Part shown: positions 1 through 12,971 of the stretch, piece after piece
Layout of the letters: every line of letters starts with the position of its first letter
How positions within the stretch are numbered: position 1 is the first letter of the stretch
Origin: Molanna angustata
Lineage: Eukaryota; Arthropoda; Insecta; Trichoptera; Molannidae
Length of the DNA stretch: 64,000 nucleotides
Reading direction: 5' to 3'
Assembly (NCBI GenBank): GCA_963576475.1
Contig: OY754968.1
Coordinates: forward strand, 11,989,607-12,053,606
Made by a program: the position numbers and the translations under genes
The notes under the pieces: model-generated
The model's database searches: none
What the model was told of the DNA's origin: nothing
Seen by the model: the letters and a program-made list of their open reading frames with translations, nothing else

Positions 1-439
1 AATTTATGTAGAATGCGATATACATTTCTTATGGGTATATATAAGAGTAGGTTGGATGGTTGGTTGGTATATATTTTTGTGACACACATTTCAAATATAT
101 TCCGGTGACAAAATGTGAAAGGAAACGCATTTGAATGACAACCTGAAATATTCGTAATAAAATCAGCCGCCAGGACCCCCAGAGGATCGTCCTCCCCATG
201 TATAATATTCCCTTTAAAGGTATTCCCTCCACGTCCTTGCGTGAAACCAAACAAATAACGCGTTATGCTATAAAATATTTTTTCTCTACTTCAAATATTT
301 TTTTCCCTTCTTGAGACATACTTTGATATTCGCACCGAGAAGCGAATGTGGGATGAGAAATAAAATAGGAAAGAGAATATTTGCAAGATACTGATTTCAA
401 GTTTATATATTCTACATATTTGTTTTCAGATTAAATATA
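1..439. other. AT-rich DNA, nothing recognised
   Basis: I see no coding, RNA or repeat signature here. A 73-codon minus-strand frame lacks any recognisable motif. Confidence 0.5.
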
Positions 440-633
440 TTAATCGAATATTTTTTTAATGTTGCCTTTTCGCAAACATTGGATTTTTTTTCTGAGTTCA
501 TATTGAAATGACAATTTTTTTTAATATCTCAAAAGAGACGAAGTTCGTATATTATTAAGGGAGAACCGGGATATCAAGGATATATTTTCAAGAACTATAA
601 TATCTATTGATAGATAATTCATAAAACATAATT

Positions 634-651
634 GGTGAACGTTGCGCATAC
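634..651. repeat. Target-site duplication, left copy (18 bp)
   Basis: GGTGAACGTTGCGCATAC is repeated exactly at 1747-1764. The two copies bracket the RTE-like insertion. Confidence 0.9.
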
Positions 652-701
652 AAACGCTTTCTCCAGGTCTATGGCTTTCATAGACCTGGAGAAAGCGTTT
701 G
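651..701. repeat. Perfect 23-bp hairpin at the 5' junction of the RTE insertion
   Basis: Positions 651-673 and 679-701 are exact reverse complements around a 5-bp loop (GCTTT). The right arm is genuine RT coding sequence (motif A). The left arm is an inverted copy of it placed directly at the target-site duplication, which suggests a snap-back event when the truncated cDNA end was joined. Confidence 0.9.
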
Positions 702-1746
702 ACAGAGTCCCTAGAAAGATAATTTGGCAGGCTCTGAGATCCCAGGGCGTCCCTGAGCATTACATCACATTGCTCATTGATATGTACACGGAGGTCAGGA
801 CAAAAATCAAAGGACCAGCAGGTATAAGCGAACCATTTGACATAAGAGTCGGTGTCCATCAAGGCTCAGCCCTGAGCCCATTGCTGTTCAACCTGGTGAT
901 GGACCACCTCACAGCAGGCATCCAGAAACGGGCACCCTGGAACATATTATATGCTGATGACGTGGTTCTCATAAGCGAGTCAATAGAAGACCTCCAGCAA
1001 ACCTTGGAGGATTGGCGAGAAGCACTTGAATCAAATGGCCTTAAAATAAGCCGCACAAAAACCGAATACATGCCGTGTTTCTACTCAGGACAGCCTCTGA
1101 TTAACCTAACACTGTCACTCCAAGAATCACCAGTGCCAAAAACCGACAGCTTCAAATATTTAGGTTCATACCTGTCAAACCAAGGAGATGTCGAGGATGA
1201 CGTGGTCCATCGCATCAACACAGGATGGATGAAATGGAGGTCATTGTCTTCCGTGCTCTGTGATCGTAGAATGCCCATAAAAATAAAAGGCCAGGTTTAT
1301 AAAACCGTTATCAGACCTGCCATGACATATGCCGCCGAGTGTTGGGCACTGAAGAAGAGTCACCAGCAGAGCATTCACACAGCTGAAATGAGAATGCTGA
1401 GATGGGCGGGGGGCGTGACTATGATGGACAGAGTACGGAACGTCCACGTTCGGGGAAGCTTTGGTGTGGCCCCAATCACCGATAAGCTGCTTGAGAGTAG
1501 ATTGAGATGGTACGGACACATCATAAGGCGACCAGAGGAAAATATGATACGTAGAGCGATGGACATCCAAGTGCAGGCCAGAAGACCAGGCAGACCGCTG
1601 ACAACGTGGCACTCCACCATCACAAGAGAGTTGCGGGAGGCAGACTTGCGCGAAGGAGACGCACAGGAGAGAAGGACTTGGCGAATGAGGACGAGGAGGG
1701 CCGACCCCACATAATGGGAAGAAAAGGCCAGGACAAAGAAGAAAGA
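652..1746 (+). mobile_element. 5'-truncated RTE-like non-LTR retrotransposon
   Basis: The insertion lies between exact 18-bp target-site duplications (634-651, 1747-1764). It contains only the C-terminal part of the element's polyprotein. After the stop codon (ending 1714) there is a very short 3' UTR rich in GAA/AAGAA, as in RTE-type elements. The reading frame is undamaged, so the insertion is probably fairly young. It is dead on arrival, because the endonuclease and the start of the RT domain are missing. Confidence 0.88.
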
Positions 1747-1764
1747 GGTGAACGTTGCGCATAC
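1747..1764. repeat. Target-site duplication, right copy (18 bp)
   Basis: Exact match to 634-651. It marks the 3' end of the RTE insertion. Confidence 0.9.
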
Positions 1765-1871
1765 GCATAAAGTGATCGCGTAAACTAGCCGATGACAGGT
1801 CATAAACCCAGTATGTTTGATTGAATAAAAAATGCCTTCAAAAATATTTTTTATAAGTTATCGAGGAATGC

Positions 1872-2088
1872 TGCCGACCGCCGCCGTGGCACAGTTGGTA
1901 AGCCGTTCGGTTTCTGTGCGGACGTCCTGTGTTCGATTCCAAGCAGAGGAGATTTTTTTTTAAATTCATATCTCAGGCAAATATTGCTTCTCTGGGCTGG
2001 AAACACTGGTTACTTAGAAGAAATTGCTATACGGCAAAAAACTCGCCACTTGCGGAGGGTGCAAGGAAGTGTTCATTATTATTATTTA
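1872..2088 (+). mobile_element. tRNA-derived SINE, family G
   Basis: The 5' head has pol III box A-like TGGCACAGTTGG and box B-like GTTCGATTCC. The body contains GCTTCTCTGGGCTGGAAACAC, and the 3' end runs into ATT repeats. Copies are also at 15351 (plus) and 53948 (minus). It is not a tRNA gene: the cloverleaf is degenerate and the SINE body follows directly. Confidence 0.75.
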
Positions 2089-4574
2089 ATGCTTCTGGCG
2101 TCGCAGTCATAGTGTACTGATATAATGAGAGTTCGTTAGATATGTTACAATACATTGAGAAAGATGTTGTATGTATGTGTATATATAATACCTATGTAAA
2201 ATTATATTTTTTTAGTATGATTGTGATGAGATGTGCTGGGGGCTGGTCCCCGAAAAGTTGTTTTAATTTTTTTCAATTTATTTTCTCTTATTCATTATTA
2301 TTTATATGTTAACTTTTTGTCCCAATAAAAGTTTTATTATCATTAAAATAATTTTTGTTGGTTCACACTCCAGACTAATTTCTTCGTTCCATTGTTCCAC
2401 CACAAGGAATTTTTTTTAAAAAGAAAGTTCTCCTCAGATGTCTGATTTCAATAAATTAGATGAATATTCATGAGTGAGTGACTTAGTTGGGACAGTATAA
2501 AATACTTAGGGTGATCAATAAGGGATATCGCGAGTGAATACATTATGGTTCAATTTCGCGGAGCTTGATCCCGTATTACATGTTCGGTAAAGTTTACTTA
2601 CATTATAGCCAATTAAATGGTTTAATAACAATGTAAGTGAATCTTGAGTGGATTTTCTAAGAAACTTCCTAATACCGCACTAATGCCCATACGAGCAAAG
2701 TCTCCTTGTTGTCCGCGCTTAATTGGATAAAATATTGGATAATTAAACCCAACATTCGATATATGGAAGATTTTCATCGAAAATCCCACAGGGAACATAT
2801 TATACTAGTACACATAATATGAAGATACTAATTATTTTCTCGTATAGTACCTACCTACAATACTATAAAAATGTATACCTACTTATGTGCGTTTTACCTT
2901 TAATTTCAATCTTGGAAGTAACATTTTTTTTCAATATGTAACTACCTACCTACTTCTTTGATATCTAATAAAATTTTATTATTTTATTGCTTACTGACCA
3001 TACAAATCCGACAGAGCTTTAGCCTCCTGAAGAATGCATTTCCATGCCTTGCTGTCAGCAGAAATGGACATCGAGTCATCACAAGTATTCAACACATTCA
3101 GAATTTATCAAGCTAAATTATTGGTTTATTTCATATGAATGATTCACTAAGAAAAAGTTTGATAAATTATATATTATGATTGTTTGAAACCGAAAATTAT
3201 TAAAAAAGATGAAAATTTTGAATGATTTCCACGTTTCACGAAATCAGATTGATGTAATCTACTTGTTGAAGTTAAAATTTAAATCATTTAATAACAAATA
3301 GGTATCTATTAATATTTATATCGTAAAAATCACACGCTTTTAAATAAAATAATTTAAATTTATTATGAGATAGGTTTTACTTTGTTAAACAAATAATCGT
3401 TGATTCGAATTGTTTACAAAAATATATTCAAGATAATTTTAATCTGAACGTTAATGTGCCTTTGATGTAAAAACGACTTTCAATCTTTGAAGTTAAAAAT
3501 TTTACAACACAAATAACTCACATTAATTTCTTTTACACAATTAAAATAAGTAATAAGAGACAATTTGTTAGGCGAGCAAATAATAGGCATTGTTTTGGAC
3601 GTAAAAGTTTGATAATTAAAACTATATTGTATATAAAGGCATGTGATAAATTCACAGAATAACCCGGCTAACGATGCTTTCAGACATCTAAAATGTTTAG
3701 CAACGTTAGATGAAACAAATGATAACACGAAAATATACAAAATTGTAATTCTGACATTCGAATACATACACAACAGTACGTTTCATCATTCCAATTACTC
3801 GGATTGCTGCTTAATTGCAATCAACTTATCAACAATCTCCGCTTTTTCTGTGTAAAAATATGTAACACACATTTCATACCGTATAATGTTAACTCCTCCT
3901 ATTCCTATCTTCGTTTACCATCTCATTATTATGTGCCCCTTGGATTTCAATATGAATATTCATGGTATACGTAATTAGATGTGTGTGCGCTAATTAATTC
4001 AATACAAATTATTATTATATACTTGATGTTCGAAAAGGCGTGTAAAAATTATATATTTTGTTAAGTACCAACACGTAAACATGGAAAGTTTGTTTTGTTG
4101 ACAGGGGGGATGGATTGAAAAAATGATAAAGGTGTCAAATTAAGTTTGGCTGTGATAATAAAATCCGAGTAGGTCACGCATTTTCAACCAAGTACAAAAA
4201 GGTGAATGATGTCAAATAAATATGGTTCCATGATAATTACATATTACTAATAATAATATAATGTAAACAATTATTAAGACAATAGCATCCATTATTTATC
4301 CACGAATATAAAATAAATAATTTAAAAATAAGCATTTTGATATACCAAAAGGACAATGCTCAGCTTTGAAATAGGAAAAGTCCCCGGTAGCTGATTTTCA
4401 TCATGATCCTTTGTCTACATTTAAATAGTTCAGTAAGTAGATCTCAATTTGCACATATTTGTGCGCAGTCTGAGTTGAGAATGACTGTCATCACTTTAGG
4501 TCTAACACCGCGTAAGTCGATTTCGGCAATTTTACAGTAGGTAGAGCATAAACTTTTAATTTAGACAAAAAGGA
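2089..4574. other. AT-rich DNA, no gene recognised
   Basis: No domain-bearing frame or family repeat is visible. A CCCAATAAAAG stretch near 2320 could be an old retroposon or transcript 3' end. A short stretch at 3010-3080 reads like LINE coding remnants but is too short to assign. Two overlapping frames at 3480-3855 look fortuitous. Confidence 0.4.
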
Positions 4575-4735
4575 TAATTCCGTACGCCGTACACCATACA
4601 TACAAACACATCACGACGAAACTCACAGAGTGCACTCTCTATATAATACCCGTTGAGAAACCTAATAAAAATACGCTTAAAAATTGTGAAATCATAACTC
4701 TCCGCTATTCCATAGTGTGGAGAGTACAAATAATT
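4575..4735. repeat. Dispersed repeat D, copy 1
   Basis: Shares long stretches with 33450-33630, including AAACACATCA, GACGAAACTCA and CCATAGTGTGGAGAGTA, in the same order and orientation. No coding capacity; family unknown. Confidence 0.75.
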
Positions 4736-5776
4736 TGCAATAATGAATATGCATTTAAAAAAACAAGTCGGTACTTGGCCACCAACCAATAATATTAAAT
4801 CAATATACAAAGTCATGCAGGTAAGTATGTAAGTTGGTAGGTACCATTTGTTTTAGTATGAATTCTGTCATGTCCATTTGGTTGGCAAAGTGAGTGTATT
4901 GAGAGGAACTTGAAATATAAAACACAGAGACCACATTGTTTCATAACTTATGCCGAAATGATTTCCTCAGATTTCTAATCAGTTGCGCAAAAAATAGATT
5001 CAACCAATCGTGAGCTCAACGTTCGCTCTGGGTGCTTTTTTTTAGTTGAATTAAAAATTATTCAGTATCTTTTTCGTGCAACCTTTGCAAGTAGAAAGTC
5101 CCTTACCTTATGGCATATTTAAAATAAAACAACTGATAAAATAATTTATTTATATTATGTTGGAAAATGGAAAGCTCTTTCAATTAAGCAGTGTTTCTAA
5201 TTGAAGGAAATATAACTTGCATGATAAATTTGTATTGATATTCTGATGGGAATCGGCACCGTACTTAGGTGACATGCTACTATGTCACAGTGATCGACAA
5301 GAATATTCATATTTTTTTCTTTAAAATTTTTAAATCACCTTTCTTAAATTACACATAATTAAAAATATATATATATACTCACACGAAAAAAGTGTGAAAA
5401 TATACTCAATCACTAATATGGTTATATTGAATCTGGTAAAGATTGCACAAAGATTTACTTAATTTTACAAGATGAATATTTTGGCTGGTTAGATCTTATC
5501 AATCATTGGCAAAATATGTACAAATAAATATTAATAATTAAAAATATCTCTAATAAACTTTAAAAAATGCACTTTATACCAAATATGTAACCGATCGAGT
5601 CATCGACGAAGCTATTACACAATGTTTTCGTAATAATCACCAAAATAAACTGTTTTTATTTACTGTGTGATGTGTATGTGTTATATTTTTTTAATTATAT
5701 CGTATCCCTTATAGGAACGGCAGAGAAAACGGAATGCCATTTATTTTCTGAAAAACATCAATCGCTTCATGAATAC
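4736..5776. other. AT-rich DNA, nothing recognised
   Basis: No coding or repeat signature detected by eye. Confidence 0.4.
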
Positions 5777-5943
5777 ATCTTATCTTATTCTTCTTCGTGC
5801 CATATCAGGTCCCCCAGATCACTGCTGAGAAGGCATCTCTATCCGCCGCCGTATGGAACAATTCGCCGACGTCTCTGATGCCGGTCCACTCACGAATGTT
5901 GCGGAGCCATGACATTTGACGTCTTCCTATTCTTAGGCGTCCC
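5777..5943 (-). pseudogene. 3' end of RTE-like LINE family A (minus strand)
   Basis: On the minus strand it reads MSWLRNIREWTGIRDVGEL, then an FxxAADRDAF block, a stop codon and a GAAGAAGAA tail. The same C-terminus recurs at 44870-45010 and 58085-58215. It is a truncated retrotransposon relic of only about 45 codons. Confidence 0.8.
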
Positions 5944-7038
5944 TATTTAGCCCTTCATAATCACTTAGAGCTGCCTGTACTTTTTACTTCGCAAAATATG
6001 ATAGTTTTCGTCGCGTAGGATTAGATATGAAAAAAATGAAAAAAAAATCGGGATGTTGAAATAAAAAAAAACATTCTACCACCCCCATATTCGAAACGAT
6101 TATTTTTATTTTACCAATTAACAATAACGAAATTTTGAGAAAATATATAAAACGATTTGACATCGCGTCTGTAATCGAGGCATGTCGGCATCGAAATCAA
6201 TGTTGGATAATGAACGTGATTATTTTAATTAATAAACCCTTCCACATAGTTACACATCGCATGTGTAATAATGTTATAAATTATACCGAAAGACAGAATT
6301 CGAAGAAACGACGATAAAACACCAGTGGAAAAAGACCAGCGCAGCTATCTCTCTTTAGCAGCGAAGATCGAGATAACATTCTGTAGATTGACTCCATGTT
6401 CTTCGAGAGGAATTCATAATATCAATATATGTAACGAGACATTATTTTTGTAGACAGACCTACCTTTGCATCGTGGATTCGCATCATTTGCAATTTAGAT
6501 TTATTAATTTAATAACGAGATTAAGATAAATATCATACGTAGGTATGCAAGGTCAAAACAGGTAGGTACACAAAATATAATCTAGATATGTACCTGCGTA
6601 ACCAAGGAATTGAAATGAGAGGCCAGGGTTATGCAACAAAAAATATAGCTCGAAATGTGAATGATATTCTGAAAGACGAAGCTTGAAAAATATATGTAGG
6701 TACGTAATGATACATGAATGCAGAAAGTCGATAAATGCGTGCCGAGATAAAAAATATGGCCTCCGATTCTTTCTGCCTACCTCATTAAGAACACGGCGAG
6801 ATGGTGTGAAGGAATGTATCTAAGAAATTATTGATCAATTTTCAAATTTGAGTTAAGCAGAAAAAGTGTTATAATAGTGTAAATAAATGTAATTTCACAA
6901 AAAATACGTTTTTTATGAACTTTGTAACACACTCGCTCTATCATCTTATGATAGATATATTGTTGATTTTGGAATGAAAAGGTAAAATGGTTTTATTTTT
7001 ATATATTTTTATTTTGTAATGATTGTCAGTAACAGCTT
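5944..7038. other. AT-rich DNA, nothing recognised
   Basis: No gene or repeat family recognised; the short frame at 6135-6317 has no motif. Confidence 0.4.
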
Positions 7039-7152
7039 ACAGGTAGGTAGATAATATGTCAAATATTAATTTAACACGCACCCAATAACAAGTTGTCACA
7101 TTCTGGAGGCTTACGATATTAATCGTCTCACAGATCCAGTCTGAAAACACAT
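7039..7152 (-). mobile_element. SINE family C fragment (body only)
   Basis: Matches the body of family C copies at 46140, 46455, 53045 and 63500 (TTAACACGCACCCAATAACA and ATTAATCGTCTCACAGATCC). The tRNA-like head is missing. Confidence 0.75.
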
Positions 7153-7319
7153 AACAAATAAACATATTTACATTTTTATGAAGCTATTCCACTTTCACAA
7201 TATTTAGTCATGTACATTTTTTCATCCTAAAGATGATAAACAAATTAGTATCGAATATTGTTAGAAGAACCATAATGAAAGTGGGTAACTTAGGAAACTG
7301 TTGTAAAGTGGTATGTGTT

Positions 7320-7460
7320 TGATATTAAAGAGGTCGTCTCGCCACCGGTCAAAGGGCGGAACTCTACCCCTAGGGACTGGGGACCGAGTACTGGAGACTC
7401 TACCCCACCAAGTATTCTCTGACTTATAAAAAAGTCTCCACAACCGCCCACCGATACATC
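7320..7460 (-). pseudogene. Possible LINE C-terminal fragment
   Basis: A GC-richer patch in AT-rich surroundings. The minus strand reads GRVPPFDRWRDDL, resembling the GRPxxRWxDDL block near the C-terminus of RTE-like elements. Too short to be firm. Confidence 0.35.
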
Positions 7461-10324
7461 AAACGGCATGATTCAAAACATGTTTTATCGCGTTAGTTTC
7501 ACCATACTCAATATATTAGCTATTTATATATCTTATACTTGCGATACATAGGTACTCAGATCCATGAAATAGGAAGGAAGCTATAAATTAAGTACCTACC
7601 AAGTTTTCAAAAAATATGATCCATGATTTTCATTAATGACAAAATTTTTGAATTGATAAAAAAACTTTTTTTAGGACCATTGCCTACGTCGACCGAAATC
7701 CTGTATTACTTATTGTCGATAGAAAAATGTTGGTATCTTTAGTTAAAAATATTAAGGGCTCAAATTTTGACATTGTTAATTGTAGGTAGGTACCTTTATG
7801 AAATAGACAGGTATTAATTAGTCTTCCGAAGAATGGTTGACACCCTTTTTTTTATTCGTTTATCACACCATTTACATATACGTCATTCAAAATAGACAAC
7901 TGCTGCCCAACTAGGTATGCCTGTTCTAGGGCTATCGGAAAACTTTTTTGCTGACCGATTCCAGTCGATAACCAGTTATACAGTCGTCCCAATGTATTTA
8001 TTTATATAATTTACATACAAAAAGAGTGGGTTATGGCAACACTGAACTGTCTACATTATGTTTGTGTTTGCATTTTCTCTTCTTGAAAGGTTTACAATTA
8101 CTAAATGTACATACATACTTATTATTTAATAAATTTTGAATACATACATAATATGATGATGTAGAAAGCAAACTAGGATAGCCTGTGTCATGGTGGCTAT
8201 TTTATTCCCATACATAAATATTAAACCATTAATATATTCGAAATATTAATTTAATATTAACCTTATATATACAAAATACAATATAAATATAGTAGGTAAA
8301 CATGAATAGAAAAAATAACTAGATCCCATTTTACATTGCTTTAGTTAGTAAACCAATGAAAACTGCATGCATTATTCAAAAGTATAATTCAATTATTAGA
8401 ATTTGAAAATAATACATGATTAATTTACTAGTAAATAAAACACTAAAATAATATAAATATAATAGATTTACAGTCAAAAGGAAAGTTTAATAAATTACTA
8501 TTGTCTTCGAGTCGTATGCAATACACGTTGCGTTCGTTAGTGAAAATTAGTGTCACTCGGAATCGGTCAATCCTTGAAAGTTGTCTTTCGGGGGGTTTCC
8601 ACCGAACAAAGTGTCTGTAAACGGAATACGTTATTTCTTATAGTAAGTATATAGGTACTTTTTTCTTCATAATAAAATGACTGTTAGCAATTTGTTTGTT
8701 TTTTTAGGTACAGTGAAGATGATGATATTTTTCCTAAAACTAATCTCAAAACTTTCCATACAAAGTCGAAAAGGTGCGACAATAAATAAAGTCATCCTTA
8801 TATTGCATATATGCAAGTACTGTCCACTTGAGGCCACCTGATGTTTCCCAGGAGCATTACTTGAGATTTGAAGAAAAAAACAACTTGGTAAATACCTATT
8901 CAGGAAACTGGGACGTACTTAGAGAGTTATAAATAAATAAATTAATAAATAAATAAAAAAAATAATATCCTGATCGAGATTGAGAGGACAATAAATGAAT
9001 GTACCTTTTGTTGAATATGTTATATTTTTTTAGATTTTGATGAATGGATTATTTTTTATCATTTGCCAATTTCTTTGTAAATTTTACTTGTGTCCTATAC
9101 CTATTTTATTTTTTATTTATTCAGTGAATCATAAAAATTAAACAAACATTATAATAAATCTTTTCTGAAGCAGCTTCCTGTACATTTGTGAAGTTATAAC
9201 ATTTAATATATTATAATTAAAAAAAATAAAAAAGACATTTGGAACAGAAATTTTAAAGAGATTACACAAAAATAATATTATGTCAAGAAATATACAACAA
9301 TTAATATTTTAATTTCATATTAGAACGAGTTCTAATAATTTCCCTGCAAATTTATAATTCAATATATTTTTTATATTTCATGAACGACAAAAATATAATA
9401 AAATGACGTAAAAAGGATTATTTTAATATTTGGGGAAATTGATGCTTAATATTAAAATGACGTGACGAACATTCACTAGAAAAATGTTGAAATACTCAAG
9501 AAACTCACTGTTTAACATATTTAAGAAGTTTTATTACAAATTGGGGTGTTTAATACTATATATAAAAATCTTCGAATTAATTCAATATAGTACCAATAAA
9601 TTATATTAAAGCTTTGATGAAAGTATACAACAGCAAACATCCATTCTATATAAAATAATTTGCTTTAAATTTTACGAAGTCGAATATAATTAAAACGCGT
9701 TTCACCAACGACACGACATTTTCTCATTTAATGGATTAAATTATATAGTTTAATGTTTTGGTCTTATTGTCTTAATTAAAATAAAAACAATTTTCCTCGT
9801 GTAGGTACAAATGCGTAACTTTACGTACATAAATTATAAATGACAAAGGAATGTTAAGGTTTCACAACAACAATGCTAATGTTAATTTACCTCTATACAT
9901 ACCTACCTCCAGTATGTGAAAATTCTAGACAAACAGAAAGGAAAATATGAATGAGTGAAACATCAAACAATAAATTAATGGCATATCTGAATATAACAAT
10001 AATTAAATAAAAACAAAAGAAAAGATTCTGCTCCTTTTTCTCCAACAAGAAATGTTTTATACTAAACCGTCGATAAAAATGAGCGTTAAAAATATACTTG
10101 TGTCTTACCTATTAAAACTACTATTCTCGATTAATTTAACAAACAAAGATAATAATATACTTAATTAAGTCAGATATGTCTGTTATCAACCTATACCTAA
10201 CAGTTATGAATGATGATCACACTTTGTTTAATAATATGATGAACCCACTATTTTCATTTTTATATAAAACGGTGAAATTAAACTGTTGTATTTCAAATAG
10301 CTGATATCAGGATATCAGATGATA
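7461..10324. other. AT-rich DNA, no gene recognised
   Basis: No convincing frame. One notable short block (8025-8053) recurs near 25085 and 37869 and is listed separately. A-rich microsatellite-like tracts occur near 8930-8960. Confidence 0.4.
8025..8053. repeat. Short dispersed motif, copy 1
   Basis: GTGGGTTATGGCAACACTGA closely matches 25085-25114 and 37869-37895 (core TTGTGGCCAACACTA), in the same orientation. Origin unknown. Confidence 0.55.
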
Positions 10325-10427
10325 GTGATTACCCATTCATGGATATAATTATCTTATGGAGTTCTCTGACATCTAAATATATTATAGAACTCCATATAAT
10401 AATTATATCCATGATATGGGTAATCAC
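10325..10427. repeat. Imperfect foldback, about 41-bp arms
   Basis: GTGATTACCCATTCATGGAT (starting 10325) is answered by an inverted arm ending GGGTAATCAC at 10427. The arms are separated by about 20 bp. Probably a MITE remnant. Confidence 0.75.
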
Positions 10428-10766
10428 GAGGGTTTTGATTTCGCCGATTGAACCAGACTTGCCCCTCTGATCTGATGTTGCGAATTTTCACCAAGAATAA
10501 TTGTCCACCGAGAATTCCGAAAAACAGCGATTTTTTTATATACTCTTTCCGGATATTATTTCTTTTATATCTGGAAAATCACACATTAATAATAAATTAC
10601 AAAATAAATTCAATTGTATTTATGTCCAATTCGAAATCCTGCGAATTGTTATATGCATATGTACCTACATATCTCACATATTTTTTGTTACGTCTAAACA
10701 TTGAAATAAATTATTAATTTTATATCATTTAATGATTCGGCGGATATTTTGTGGTAGTTAATATTA

Positions 10767-10826
10767 ACCATATTTGAATTATAAATTAGCTAGTGGTTTA
10801 TAGCTAATTTATAATTCAAATATGGT
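10767..10826. repeat. Perfect 26-bp hairpin
   Basis: Arms 10767-10792 and 10801-10826 are exact reverse complements with an 8-bp loop. Confidence 0.9.
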
Positions 10827-10827
10827 A

Positions 10828-12164
10828 TTTATTTTATTTTTAAATTCAAAATTGACGATGCCAGCACCTTTTCTTATGTCCAATTGAATTATTTCTCTGT
10901 ATCAAAATTTTGTGGCGACACAGCACTTTGGTGAGCTTTTAATCGTCCGTCTCAACCAATCAGCGAGCATCGATATTTCTCGAAGACGGCGTTAATGTAG
11001 TATTTATATGGCTGTGTTTAATATTTTATTCCTTCGTAAATATTATTGTTCTTAATCTTATGTAAATAATATGAGAAAATATATTTCATAATAAATCTTC
11101 GTAATAACCTTTTATTTCCCTATATTATATTTAATAAATCCTGGTACTGTACATACTACCTAATAAATATTTTTGTTACAATTCATAAAGATTCTACCTA
11201 ATAAATACTGGTTTATAAATAAATATTTTTATGTTACAATTCAAATTTTTTTTTTTATAATATAATGTATTATGTTTGTGGTTTTCAATGAGCAATGATC
11301 AGGGTAATATGTGTGAGTCCGTCACTTAAGAGGAGAAAATATGGCAAGAATCGGTACCTATGTATCTAGTATAGTGTAGTCCAGTCCAGTAGAGTCGGTT
11401 AAGTGGCGAGGATAGGATAGTGTTGAGGGGGTGTAGCTAGTAGCTAACGAGGGGTAGCTCTCCGGTCATACATTTCAATACACACTGTCACCGGTCACTG
11501 TAATATATGAACTCCCACGGGATGCGAGCAAAAATTGCCAAAAAACTATAAAAAATACATTTTATATGAAGTTTTCCCTTTTCGCATCTTTTTCCATCTC
11601 GACCCTAACATATTCTTATACAAACAAGCGGCTGGTAGGCACCACCCCCACACACCAGGCGCCTCTCCCTAATATACGAATATTTATTATATTTTCTTGG
11701 ACACAGATTCGCCTTTGATTAAATTACAGTCGGAATGTACCAACCAACCATTATGATTCTCTTATATGTTTCTAGCAGTCAAATGATAAATTTGTTTATG
11801 CACGATAAAGCTGAATTTTTAAAGAAAATATAACAAGAAATATGTGAAATATAAAAGAATTCTTAAAGACCGAATAATAGGAAACTTTAGATAATCGAAA
11901 CTGAGAAATAATGTCATTGTAGTATTTTTTTTTCATAAAAATAAATTAATGTACCCAAAAACACAACAATCTATAGCTACACGAGCCAACACAGCTACAA
12001 ACTATACACATGAGAACAACTTTTGGTCAGAGACATTTTATTTTTTTTATTGCCCCCAGATTTATAACATGTTATCTACATCAAGCAAAGATATAGTATC
12101 GCTGAAATCATTTATAAGAAAATGTTTCGAATACATCATGAACTACGGGAGAACTAAAATGTAT
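10828..12164. other. No gene recognised; GC-richer patch at about 11280-11680
   Basis: Mostly AT-rich. Roughly 11280-11680 is less AT-rich than its surroundings and matches none of the repeat families I could identify. It has no open frame or splice-bounded exon I can support. It could be an untranslated exon, a regulatory region or an old repeat. Confidence 0.35.
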
Positions 12165-12520
12165 TACATACATACATACATACCGTCACGCCGTTTCCCT
12201 ATTTGGGGTAGGCAGAGACAACCGAAAGCCAGATCCTTCTATCTTGGCATACCTGTTTTGCCTCATTTACATTCATACATCGCGTCATACATGCTCTCCT
12301 ATTATTCTGACTTCGTATATTCACCTCTTTCAAAATCTCATTTATATGATCATGCCAGCTTTTTCTCGGTCGACCCTTACATCTCATTCCACTCTTTTCA
12401 GCCTTATATATTTTCTTTGTCAGTCGTTCATCGTTCATTCTCTCTACATGTCCGAACCATCGCAAAGCATTTATCTTCATTCTACTCAAAATATCTCTTT
12501 CAATATATTTTATCATATTT
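12165..12520 (-). pseudogene. 3' end of LINE family W (minus strand)
   Basis: A minus-strand frame (12516 to 12199) carries LRWFGHVERM, KGRPRKSWHDHINEILKE and an RRACMTRCM block, a C-terminus shared with 21040-21390 and 56451-56756. After the stop the element ends in a tetranucleotide (TATG)n tail, seen on the plus strand as ACATACATACATACA at 12165-12182. A 5'-truncated retrotransposon relic; RT and endonuclease domains are absent. Confidence 0.82.
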
Positions 12521-12971
12521 CCATATATTCCTATAGTTTATATAATTTTTAAGCATTTATGGTTCTCTCTAATAATTTATTATTTTATGCTCTGTTTCTT
12601 TTTACTTGGTTTTGTCATAATTTTTTTTATTTTTATTCACAATTTTACTCATATTTTCGTGTACAAAGGTTTGTTAGCAATGAATTTGTATTTATAAATA
12701 AAAGGTCCACTGATACATTAGTACCATTCTGTAGATGCTCTTTGAGCGAAACGCGTTAGTGGTCAAACTAATTTATCAAGTGGAAAAAAGTTAAATAATT
12801 GTTTTTACTTATTTTGAGTAATAATATTTTGTTATAATGGAATTCCATCACGAACTCTCAGTCAACAAACTGGAATTAAATAAAAAAGGTTAAAAAAAAA
12901 ATCAATAAATTCATTGAATTATATTTAGGTACATAATGTGATACAATAATATGTTAAATGTGCTTTTTTTC
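12521..12971. other. AT-rich DNA, nothing recognised
   Basis: Low-complexity T- and A-rich sequence with no supported feature. Confidence 0.4.

Larger units (their letters stand above)
632..1714 (+). pseudogene. Reverse transcriptase C-terminal fragment of RTE-like element
   Basis: An open frame of 360 codons. Its first 13 or so codons come from host DNA and the hairpin, so the ATG at 632 is not the native start. RT palm motifs are clear: motif A with FIDLEKAFDRV (residues 16-26, metal-binding Asp 18), motif B GVHQGSALSP (74-83; GVRQGC is commoner) and the motif C box YADD at 107-110. The post-RT region shows the RMLRWAGGVT, VRGSFGVAPI and LRWYGHIIRRP blocks typical of these elements and ends with an Arg-rich tail. 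The endonuclease domain is absent. Not a host gene. Confidence 0.9.
440..1870. repeat. MITE-like palindromic element, interrupted by an RTE retrotransposon
   Basis: Two flanks (about 440-651 and 1747-1870) belong to a dispersed element seen again near 16.6, 17.1, 23.3, 23.9 and 34.6 kb. Diagnostic pieces are CGCAAACATTGGATTTTTT, TATCTCAAAAGAGACGAAG, GGTGAACGTTGCGCATAC and AGCCGATGACAGGTC. The element was split by the retrotransposon at 652-1746. It has no coding capacity, so it would be non-autonomous. Its superfamily is not assigned. Confidence 0.7.

Noticed and set aside
11949..12552. Overlapping 195- and 102-codon plus-strand ORFs
   Set aside because: They lie antisense to the LINE W C-terminus, which explains their openness.
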